From positions 1-6,207 of the forward strand of contig JAEDJU010000079.1 of NCBI GenBank assembly GCA_016296195.1: DNA of 6,207 nucleotides, read 5' to 3'. Source of the stretch: Candidatus Methanomethylophilaceae archaeon (GTDB lineage Archaea; Thermoplasmatota; Thermoplasmata; Methanomassiliicoccales; Methanomethylophilaceae). The notes under the pieces are model-generated. The model did not search any database. It saw nothing but the letters and a program-made list of their open reading frames with translations, and was not told the DNA's origin. Of this stretch, positions 1-5,276 are shown piece after piece; position 1 is the stretch's first letter, and each line of letters opens with the position of its first letter. Made by a program: the position numbers and the translations under genes.

Positions 1-1992
1 GGTATCACCCGCAACTTCGGCAACACGATCCAGTCGGTGCTGACGAGCGGGATGAGGAAGGATGCCCCCTCGGATACGGTGTACAGCACCGCCAACCGTG
101 AACTCGGTTCCGATGGATACGATGTCTACAACATCGATGGGGGGATGGAGATCTTCATCTCGAAGGTGTCCGATTCCGCGATATTCGAACAGGATCAGCA
201 GATCGTCAGGGCCACCGACGGACATTTCGTCGGATCCACTGTGAAGCCGGTGAAGGTCTCCGATGACCAGGCCAGGGAGGGTTCGTCCGGACCCGCCGAC
301 ATGCGTTCACTTTTCAAGAACGTCCACCTCGAGGACAAGAGGGGACAGGAGATCCGCGGTTCCGTGGGTATCGTGCAGGACGGGGTACTCGTCCAGTCCG
401 CACCGAGCAACCAGGTTCCCGAGGGCGCCACGGACATCCTCAACAGGATCCAGCGCGCTCCGAAGGTCGAGTACGAGGAGGTCAGTGTCCTGAATGAGGA
501 CGGCACCGTGGAGACCGTTCCCGCCGAAGGATGCATCACCGAGGTCATCTCCCAGCCCGTCGCTGAGACGCCCGCTGTGGATGTGCCCGTCATCGAGGAA
601 CCCGTCGTCACTGAGAAGGTTGAGGCCGTTCCCGAGGTCCCCGCAGAGATCCCCGAGACAGTGGATGCGGAGCCCATCGAGGGTGGGGACATCATCATAA
701 GGCCCATGCCCGAGATCGAGGATGTTCCCGTCAAGGCACCTGTCGAAGCACCCGTCATTGAGGCACCTATTGTCGAGGAATCCCCTGTGGAGCCGACCGT
801 TGTGGATGTGCCTGTCACAGAGGAATCCGTCGAGGCCCCCGTGGAGGCGAAGCCCAAGGATGAGTTCTTCATCGATTCTGAGTCCGAGTCCCCTGTCGAG
901 GCACTTGTCACAGAGGAACCCGCAGAGGCACCTGTCGAGGAGTTCGACATGTGGAAGGAGGACATCAACCTCGGAGAGGCCGCAGAGGCACCCGTCACGG
1001 AGGAACCCGCAGAGGCACCCGTCGAGGTCGTCCCCAGCCTCCCGAAGATGGAGGTCGGAGGACTGGATGTCGAGGGCTGTTCCGAGACCAACGCGGCCGT
1101 CGCCGTCGGTGATGAGATCGCCTTCCAGGAGACCGAGAGTGCCGAGACATCCGCGGATGCCACACCCGCATCCGAGCACAGGCCCCTCGACATCGAGGCC
1201 GAGAGGAAGGAGCTCACATCCGAGCCCGAGATCCCCGAGGCCCCCAAGTGCCCCGTCATCGAGAAGGAGGCCGAGACGGTCACCACTCCGGTCGTCTCCA
1301 AGCCCAAGGTCGATTACGAGGACGAGAACAAGATGTCCGAGATCGCCGACCCCGTCGTCCACCGCCCGCGTCGCTACAACTACCGTGCGATGAAGTTCAC
1401 CAACGGGAAGCTGGAGAACATCTCCAAGAAGGATTCGGACGAGGGAGTCCAGCGAATCGCAGGTCAGACCTCTCCACGTTCCGCACCCGTCGAACGCCTC
1501 CCTTCGGCGAAGCCGAGGAAGCCCAGGATATCGATCGACGGAGACGTCGGAAGCATCATGAGGCTGACCCTGCCCGAGTTGGACCTGGATGATGATTCCT
1601 GCACGGTCGACTTCGAGTGCATCCACATCCCGGAGGACGGGATGGAGGCCATATGCTTCGCGGAACCCCCCAGGATGGAGATCCCCTCCTTCGAGTTCCC
1701 CGCACTGTCCGCACCCGAGTCCGTGCCCGCTTTGAACCCTGTGATGGAGACTCCCAGGATAGCATCCGCACCCGAGACCCTTGCGATCGGAGCCGCAACA
1801 GAGATGGTCCTCATCCCCGCCGTCAGTGTGGTCCCCGTCACCGTCATGCCCGCATCGGAATCGGAGGACGTCCCCGAACCCGTGACGTCCGATGAGATGC
1901 CCACCGAGGAACCCGTGGTCGAAAGGAGGCACGCCGTCGTGTTCTCCTTCGGCGGAAGCGGTTCGGAAGGTTCCGTCTGCTTCTCATTCTGA
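1..1992 (+). CDS. Large acidic Pro/Val/Glu-repeat protein, 5' partial, function unknown
   Basis: The reading frame is open from the first base to TGA at 1990-1992, giving 663 visible residues. A GTG at 37 could start it, but no ribosome binding site or TATA box precedes it, so I infer that the gene continues upstream. Visible residues 1-178 are non-repetitive and of mixed composition. Residues about 178-355 are a low-complexity linker built from units such as VDVPV, EEP and EAPVE, including a near-perfect duplicated unit. An acidic stretch follows, then a basic segment (RPRRYNYRAMKF, about 455-466). Residues about 508-663 contain alternating hydrophobic, strand-like pieces (LTLPELDLD, VDFECIHIP, SFEFPAL). 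The chain ends with two FSF motifs separated by a Gly/Ser linker. I see no transmembrane segment, so the visible part is probably soluble and largely disordered. I do not recognise a family. Scaffold, envelope-associated or surface roles are all possible, and none is shown. Confidence 0.88.
   Translation, partial: GITRNFGNTIQSVLTSGMRKDAPSDTVYSTANRELGSDGYDVYNIDGGMEIFISKVSDSAIFEQDQQIVRATDGHFVGSTVKPVKVSDDQAREGSSGPADMRSLFKNVHLEDKRGQEIRGSVGIVQDGVLVQSAPSNQVPEGATDILNRIQRAPKVEYEEVSVLNEDGTVETVPAEGCITEVISQPVAETPAVDVPVIEEPVVTEKVEAVPEVPAEIPETVDAEPIEGGDIIIRPMPEIEDVPVKAPVEAPVIEAPIVEESPVEPTVVDVPVTEESVEAPVEAKPKDEFFIDSESESPVEALVTEEPAEAPVEEFDMWKEDINLGEAAEAPVTEEPAEAPVEVVPSLPKMEVGGLDVEGCSETNAAVAVGDEIAFQETESAETSADATPASEHRPLDIEAERKELTSEPEIPEAPKCPVIEKEAETVTTPVVSKPKVDYEDENKMSEIADPVVHRPRRYNYRAMKFTNGKLENISKKDSDEGVQRIAGQTSPRSAPVERLPSAKPRKPRISIDGDVGSIMRLTLPELDLDDDSCTVDFECIHIPEDGMEAICFAEPPRMEIPSFEFPALSAPESVPALNPVMETPRIASAPETLAIGAATEMVLIPAVSVVPVTVMPASESEDVPEPVTSDEMPTEEPVVERRHAVVFSFGGSGSEGSVCFSF
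898..1027 (+). repeat. Duplicated 43-bp coding repeat (EAxVTEEPAEAPVE units)
   Basis: Two copies of a 43-bp unit, 898-940 and 985-1027, encode EALVTEEPAEAPVE and EAPVTEEPAEAPVE. They differ at only a few bases and are separated by 44 bp. Looser relatives lie upstream: TVVDVPVTEESVEAPVE around 796-846 and AVDVPVIEEPV around 570-606. This looks like recent in-frame repeat growth in a disordered linker. Confidence 0.85.
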
Positions 1993-2008
1993 AACCCTTG
2001 ATGTAAAA

Positions 2009-2038
2009 CCGGGAGGATCCGGAGAAAGGTCCTCCCGG
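2009..2038 (+). terminator. 9-bp stem-loop after the repeat-protein gene, possible terminator
   Basis: CCGGGAGGA (2009-2017) and TCCTCCCGG (2030-2038) form a perfect 9-bp GC-rich stem around a 12-base loop, starting 17 bases after the stop codon. The T-rich stretch CTTACTTTGTTTT (2064-2076) lies about 26 bases further on and merges into the next promoter. The stem may stabilise the 3' end of the mRNA or assist termination. Archaeal termination mainly uses U tracts, so the stem may not itself be the stop signal. Confidence 0.5.
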
Positions 2039-2072
2039 ATCATTCGTATCCCGCCGTTGCTGTCTTACTTTG

Positions 2073-2081
2073 TTTTAAATA
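2073..2081 (+). promoter_or_regulatory. TATA box of the antiporter gene (leaderless geometry)
   Basis: TTTTAAATA is centred at 2077, 26 bases before the ATG at 2103. That is the usual archaeal TATA-to-start-site distance, so transcription should begin at or within a base or two of the ATG. No Shine-Dalgarno-like sequence lies in between, which agrees with a leaderless mRNA. Confidence 0.7.
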
Positions 2082-2102
2082 AAGAATCCGTATGTGCGCA
2101 CC

Positions 2103-3392
2103 ATGGACCTATTCCAGCTGTTGCTCACAATGGCGATCCTGTTCATCCTCGCCCGTATAGGTGCGGCGCTGGTGAGCAGATTCGGTCTCCCCGGATTGAT
2201 CGGAGAGATCGTGATGGGTATCATCATAGCGAACCTCGCATTCGGCGACTTCTCGCTCATGGAATTCCTAGATCTCAGCATTTCCAATCCGAACGTACCA
2301 GAATCCCATTCGAGCACGACCTACGAGATAATCGAGGCCTTCGCAGAGCTGGGAGTCATATTCCTCTTGTTCACAGTGGGACTCGAGACCAAGGTCAAGG
2401 ACCTTCTCGGTGCCGGTAAGCCCGCGCTCCTCGCAGCCGTCCTCGGAGTCATCCTCCCGTTCGTGGCAGGATTCGCGCTCATCATCGCAGTGGACGGGGA
2501 CATGCACCACGCCATGTTCATGGCCGCCGCGATGGTCGCCACGTCAGTAGGTATCACCGCGCGTATCATCAAGGACATGAAGCTCATGGACACCCGTGAG
2601 GCCCGTATCATCATCGGTGCGGCCGTCATCGACGATGTCCTCGGAATGATCGTCCTCGCCATCGTCAAGGGGATGGCGGAGTCCGGTGTCTCCATCGTCA
2701 ACATCCTGTCCATCTCCATCCAGGCCGTCCTCTTCGTCGGAATCGTCATCCTGGCATGCAAGTTCGTGGTCCCGAAGGTCTACGATTACTTCGACGACAG
2801 GCGTCAGAAGTCCATCGCCGCCGGAAAGGTTCCCTACTCGGTGAACAAGCTCGTGTTCTCGATCATCGTCTGTCTCCTCATGGCTGCCTTCGCGGAGTTC
2901 ATCGGATTGGCAGCGATCATCGGTTCCTTCCTCGCGGGTATGCTGTTCGCGGACCACGCGTGGGAGTGGGACCTGGAGCACAAGATCGAGTCGATCACCA
3001 CCTTCTTCATCTCGTTCTTCTTCCTCAACGTCGGTCTCCAGGTGGACATCAGCACCCTCACGGACATGCACGTGCTCATCCTGGCGATAGTGGTCATCCT
3101 TATCGCACTCGCCACCAAGTACATCGGTTGCGGAGTCGGAGCCAAGATGGGTGACAGGCAGCTGGACAAGGCCGGATTCAACATAGTCGGAGTCGGTATG
3201 ATGCCCAGAGGAGAGGTCGGAATCATCGTGGCATCCATCGGTCTCGGAACAGGCATGATGTCCTCTGACCTTTATGCAGTCGTCGTTCTGATGTCCGTCG
3301 CCACGACGATCATCGCACCGCCGATTCTGTCCAAGCTCTTCAGGAAGAAGTACCACGAGGAGTACAAGATCACCGCTGACGACCTTATCTGA
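2103..3392 (+). CDS. CPA2-family Na+(K+)/H+ antiporter
   Basis: This is a 429-residue multi-pass membrane protein of the monovalent cation:proton antiporter-2 family (NapA/KefB-type core), exchanging Na+ or K+ for H+ across the cytoplasmic membrane. Visible family marks are GLPGLIGEIVMG (28-39), ELGVIFLLFTVGLE (82-95), TSVGIT (147-152), the ion-binding Asp pair in AAVIDDVLG (D177-D178), and the late GMMPRGEVGIIVASIGLG block (365-382). There are about a dozen hydrophobic segments. The C-terminus stops soon after the last helix, with no RCK/TrkA nucleotide-binding domain, so it is the short form without KefC-style gating. An in-frame GTG at 2094 is possible, but ATG 2103 is preferred because the TATA box places transcript initiation there. 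The paired Asp suggests an electrogenic exchanger by family analogy; ion choice cannot be read from sequence alone. It appears monocistronic, flanked by its own promoter and oligo-T tracts. Confidence 0.94.
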   Translation: MDLFQLLLTMAILFILARIGAALVSRFGLPGLIGEIVMGIIIANLAFGDFSLMEFLDLSISNPNVPESHSSTTYEIIEAFAELGVIFLLFTVGLETKVKDLLGAGKPALLAAVLGVILPFVAGFALIIAVDGDMHHAMFMAAAMVATSVGITARIIKDMKLMDTREARIIIGAAVIDDVLGMIVLAIVKGMAESGVSIVNILSISIQAVLFVGIVILACKFVVPKVYDYFDDRRQKSIAAGKVPYSVNKLVFSIIVCLLMAAFAEFIGLAAIIGSFLAGMLFADHAWEWDLEHKIESITTFFISFFFLNVGLQVDISTLTDMHVLILAIVVILIALATKYIGCGVGAKMGDRQLDKAGFNIVGVGMMPRGEVGIIVASIGLGTGMMSSDLYAVVVLMSVATTIIAPPILSKLFRKKYHEEYKITADDLI

Positions 3393-3424
3393 TCCCGGAA
3401 TGGTCAGAAAACCTCTTAAAAACC

Positions 3425-3445
3425 TTTTTTTTTCCAGCTTTTTTT
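3425..3445 (+). terminator. Tandem oligo-T terminators after the antiporter gene
   Basis: A T9 run (3425-3433) and a T7 run (3439-3445) follow the antiporter stop codon at 3392 by 33 and 47 bases. Oligo-U tracts on the RNA are the standard archaeal termination signal, and a doubled tract suggests efficient termination. Confidence 0.75.
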
Positions 3446-3538
3446 GTGAATCAGGTGTTGTGTTTCCCATCACACGGATGCTAATTTCACATTATTATGT
3501 ATGTATGATGTCTATCAACAGAGACAAACATCGTAGAA

Positions 3539-3546
3539 TTATAATA
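3539..3546 (+). promoter_or_regulatory. Putative TATA box of the 65-residue protein gene
   Basis: TTATAATA lies 35-42 bases upstream of the GTG start at 3581. A start site about 25 bases downstream would fall near 3566-3569, just at the Shine-Dalgarno, giving a very short leader. The surrounding DNA is AT-rich, so other boxes (for example near 3491-3500) cannot be excluded. Confidence 0.45.
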
Positions 3547-3568
3547 TTGAAGTATCACTCACATAGAT

Positions 3569-3574
3569 GGAGGT
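3569..3574 (+). promoter_or_regulatory. Shine-Dalgarno that fixes the GTG start at 3581
   Basis: GGAGGT, a full match to the archaeal anti-Shine-Dalgarno core, ends six bases before the GTG at 3581. It is the main evidence that the short downstream frame is translated and that GTG is its start. Confidence 0.7.
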
Positions 3575-3580
3575 TGGAAT

Positions 3581-3778
3581 GTGGCAACACAATCATTCTA
3601 TGAGGATCTGGTTCTCAGAACTCCGGAGGCCGTGAGGAATCTGGAGAGGGCCATTGAGTTGGCCGACAAACGTGGACCTCTCGTGCTGGAAGGTACCAAG
3701 GGAATATCCGACGATCCCGAATACGCTCGCAGGTTTGTAGAGAGGGTGATGGCACTTCGGGAGTTAGAAGATGAGTAA
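3581..3778 (+). CDS. Small charged helical protein, antitoxin-like in style, function unknown
   Basis: A 65-residue acidic protein starts at GTG behind a strong GGAGGT ribosome binding site. Its N-terminus reads SFYEDLVLRTPEAVRNLERA and is followed by a predicted helix ending in ADKRGP. A short loop and a second charged helix (ARRFVERVMALRELEDE) complete it. There is no transmembrane segment, signal peptide or cysteine. The size, two charged helices and isolated AT-rich setting resemble small antitoxin or regulator proteins, but I cannot name a family, and no convincing toxin follows. A 72-codon frame overlaps its last eight bases (3771-3989) but codes poorly. It is probably a real gene because codon use here is closer to the neighbouring genes than the flanking AT-rich DNA is. 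The antitoxin idea is inference only. Confidence 0.7.
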   Translation: MATQSFYEDLVLRTPEAVRNLERAIELADKRGPLVLEGTKGISDDPEYARRFVERVMALRELEDE

Positions 3779-3933
3779 CTCTCTTAGTTTCAAATTTCTA
3801 TTTCTTTCATATCTTCTCGAGAGGTATGGGGAAGATGTCATTCAGAATGGCTTTAGGTTCTTCACCTGTGAGAGAGATCATGATCGGGGTGATCACTCAG
3901 TCGTTTTTCATAATCTGTTCTTTGATGTTTATG

Positions 3934-3953
3934 CCTATAGCCTCAGCTATAGG
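3934..3953. repeat. Perfect 8-bp inverted repeat with 4-base loop
   Basis: CCTATAGC (3934-3941), loop CTCA, GCTATAGG (3946-3953). The hairpin lies between the two convergent genes, directly beside the six-A tract at 3960-3965. It could act as a 3' end structure for either strand. Confidence 0.6.
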
Positions 3954-3959
3954 GTGATG

Positions 3960-3965
3960 AAAAAA
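3960..3965 (-). terminator. Oligo-T terminator of the Sec61-beta gene
   Basis: Six consecutive T on the minus strand, 16 bases after the Sec61-beta stop codon, in the position expected for an archaeal U-tract terminator. The 8-bp hairpin (3934-3953) lies just beyond it. Confidence 0.6.
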
Positions 3966-3981
3966 GGAACGCTATCCCCGA

Positions 3982-4149
3982 TCAGTTGAGGGGGACGATG
4001 ACGTTCAGGAGTGTGACGATCACGATGAGTCCGATGGCGATACCGATGACCGTCTTGGGTCCGATCTTGACACCCTTCTCGTTCTCGGTGTCGAAGTATC
4101 TCATCAGACCTGCAGAGGACTGGAATCCGCTGTCGTTCTTCTTTGCCAT
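3982..4149 (-). CDS. secG: Preprotein translocase subunit Sec61-beta (archaeal SecG)
   Basis: This is a 55-residue protein read on the minus strand from ATG (4149-4147) to TGA (3984-3982). The N-terminus MAKKNDSGFQSSAGLMRYFD carries the SSAGLMRYF signature of archaeal Sec61-beta. A charged cytosolic segment with KIGPKTVIG follows, then one hydrophobic helix (about residues 34-54) reaching the C-terminus. That tail-anchored design and length are typical of the family. It is the small non-essential subunit of the SecY-SecE-Sec61-beta channel, which moves or inserts proteins at the cytoplasmic membrane. It appears to be a single-gene unit transcribed divergently from the isomerase pair. Its TATA box predicts a leaderless mRNA, and no ribosome binding site precedes the ATG. 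The call rests on the signature plus topology and is firm. Confidence 0.94.
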   Translation of the reverse strand: MAKKNDSGFQSSAGLMRYFDTENEKGVKIGPKTVIGIAIGLIVIVTLLNVIVPLN

Positions 4150-4162
4150 GAATCGGCGAATC

Positions 4163-4183
4163 AGGGGTCCGTATATAACCCCT
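4163..4183. promoter_or_regulatory. Inverted repeat enclosing the Sec61-beta TATA box, possible operator
   Basis: AGGGGT (4163-4168) and ACCCCT (4178-4183) form a perfect 6-bp inverted repeat with a 9-bp spacer, and the TATA box lies mostly in that spacer. A dimeric regulator bound here would block TBP/TFB. The symmetry could also be chance. Confidence 0.35.
4171..4180 (-). promoter_or_regulatory. TATA box of the Sec61-beta gene (leaderless geometry)
   Basis: On the minus strand the sequence reads GGTTATATAC. The TTATATA core is centred at 4175, 26 bases before the ATG at 4149, so the transcript should start at the start codon. An AAAGG purine stretch just upstream is compatible with a TFB recognition element. 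Confidence 0.75.
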
Positions 4184-4247
4184 TTGGCCGAGAGTTCGTT
4201 TCACATGGTACCGAAACATCGGGAATGTCCTCCAACCTCGACCACTC

Positions 4248-4257
4248 TTTTTTATAG
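4248..4257 (+). promoter_or_regulatory. Putative TATA box of the isomerase operon
   Basis: TTTTTTATAG is the best TATA-like element before the isomerase genes. A start site about 25-27 bases downstream would lie near 4278-4282, giving a leader of about 50 bases to ATG 4332, or about 15 bases to the alternative ATG 4296. Confidence 0.5.
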
Positions 4258-4331
4258 AACACAGATATCGTCTTTCCAAGGGATGCGTGCGATAGATGGC
4301 ATTGGGAATAGGCAGCTGTGATTTCGACCGT

Positions 4332-5276
4332 ATGTCCGACATCAACATCCGCGAACAGATCCTGTCCCTTCCCGAGCATGCATCGTATTCCGTGGATTCC
4401 GACCTCGGTTTCTCCGTTCCGGAGACCGGGAAGGTATGCTTCTTCTCATTCGGATTCAACACCACTGCTCCGGACATCGTGTCGGCTCATGCAGACCTGT
4501 TCTCCAGCAGGCAGGTCCCGTCTTACAGCGACAGTCGTGTCCCCGGTTGGGTGGATGGTGACACCGTCGTGGTTCTGATATCCTACGACGGTTCCGAGGA
4601 GGACATCTTGTCCGTCTATTCCGCACTGGAGGAGAGAGGATGCCACAGGGTGTGTGTGACATCGTCCGGACCCTTGCATGATGTTGCGGTCAGGGATTCC
4701 GTCCCATTTGTCGATATACCGTCCGGCATGAGCGCGAGGAGTTCCACGGGGTATGTCCTGGGTATACTGTGTTCTATCGTCCAGAGGGCGGGTGTCTGCA
4801 ACGTCGCGGACAGGCTCAGGGACGAGGTCCCCTCCATGATCTCCTATCGCGATTCCATGATCGATTCACCGTATCCGAGGGAGTTGGCATCGGGGATATC
4901 CGGCAATGTGCCCGCTGTGTACGGGACCACCGATTTCCGTGCGGCGTTCAGGAGATGGAAGATGGCCATCAACGAGGACACGGCGGGACGCGCATTCTAC
5001 GGGGAGCTCCCCGAATTCGATCACAACGAACTGGTGGGATGGTTCGACAGGAATCCCCACGCACCCGAGCTGAGGGTCGTCGTCCTGAAGGGACGCACCG
5101 GTTCCGACCTCCTGGATTTCATCGTCGACAACATGGTCGACATCCTGCGTTGCGAGGGAAGACCTGTCCTGACCGTCGAGATGGACGGGGACGATCCCCT
5201 GTTCAAGGCATCATGTACGGTGATCCTGGGCGAGATGGTATCCTCTGCATTGAGGATGAGAGGTGGCGTCCTATGA
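4332..5276 (+). CDS. Degenerate PGI/PMI-family SIS protein, likely partner subunit of the downstream isomerase
   Basis: This 314-residue protein aligns along its length with the next gene and with archaeal bifunctional phosphoglucose/phosphomannose isomerases. It has two SIS folds. The first glycine motif, GMGGSAI in active enzymes, is SFGFNTT here (39-45). The phosphate loop SYSGNT is SYDGSE (84-89), with acidic D86 and E89 at Ser/Thr phosphate ligands. The second half is well kept: R136, FRRWKMAINED with E215, and PEFDHNELVGW with H231. The protein ends at MRGGVL, without the C-terminal helix where the family carries a catalytic lysine. It probably cannot isomerise sugar phosphates alone. 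Start choice: ATG 4332 matches the partner's N-terminal length and has a weak GTGAT ribosome binding site; ATG 4296 would add 12 residues with no counterpart. It overlaps the next gene by ATGA. A regulatory pseudoenzyme is the alternative to a structural partner. Confidence 0.85.
   Translation: MSDINIREQILSLPEHASYSVDSDLGFSVPETGKVCFFSFGFNTTAPDIVSAHADLFSSRQVPSYSDSRVPGWVDGDTVVVLISYDGSEEDILSVYSALEERGCHRVCVTSSGPLHDVAVRDSVPFVDIPSGMSARSSTGYVLGILCSIVQRAGVCNVADRLRDEVPSMISYRDSMIDSPYPRELASGISGNVPAVYGTTDFRAAFRRWKMAINEDTAGRAFYGELPEFDHNELVGWFDRNPHAPELRVVVLKGRTGSDLLDFIVDNMVDILRCEGRPVLTVEMDGDDPLFKASCTVILGEMVSSALRMRGGVL
5260..5265 (+). promoter_or_regulatory. Shine-Dalgarno inside the upstream isomerase-like gene
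   Basis: GAGGTG lies seven bases before the ATG at 5273 and inside the end of the preceding gene. Together with the ATGA stop/start overlap it supports coupled translation of the two isomerase-family subunits. Confidence 0.65.

Larger units (their letters stand above)
3779..3981. other. AT-rich stretch with no convincing gene between the small CDS and Sec61-beta
   Basis: The stretch begins with pyrimidine-rich DNA (3787-3813) that could terminate the upstream small gene. Two weak forward frames cross it. One is a 72-codon frame (3771-3989) overlapping the small gene by eight bases and running into the 3' end of the opposite-strand Sec61-beta gene. The other is a 43-codon frame (3826-3957) with one hydrophobic stretch. 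Neither has a clear ribosome binding site or recognisable motif, and at most one can be real. It also holds the 8-bp hairpin and the Sec61-beta terminator tract listed separately. Confidence 0.5.

Noticed and set aside
307..1932. 541-codon open frame on the minus strand, antisense to the repeat-protein gene (with a second 370-codon one at 195-1307)
   Set aside because: Their His/Gly/Asp/Leu and Ser/Thr low complexity mirrors the Glu/Pro/Val codon bias of the plus-strand gene. Neither has a promoter or ribosome binding site, and the plus-strand frame has coherent motifs.
2009..2038. Hairpin considered as a riboswitch or attachment site
   Set aside because: It is a simple single stem with no conserved aptamer layout, and no second copy of the sequence is visible in the window.
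2544..3473. 309-codon minus-strand frame across the antiporter gene
   Set aside because: Composition is dominated by Asp/Glu/His runs, typical of the complement of a membrane protein. The plus-strand frame carries the antiporter motifs, and the minus frame starts inside the oligo-T terminator region.
3400..3603. 67-codon plus-strand frame after the antiporter stop
   Set aside because: It reads straight through both oligo-T tracts and the promoter of the next gene, has no ribosome binding site and has no recognisable content.
3771..3989. 72-codon frame overlapping the small gene, considered as a toxin
   Set aside because: No motif, no ribosome binding site of note and AT-rich third positions. 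It runs past the Sec61-beta terminator into that gene's 3' end. Kept only as a possibility in the description of the gap.
3947..4477. 176-codon minus-strand frame overlapping Sec61-beta and the start of the isomerase operon
   Set aside because: It crosses the real Sec61-beta gene in another frame and two promoters. Sec61-beta explains the strand and the conserved motif.
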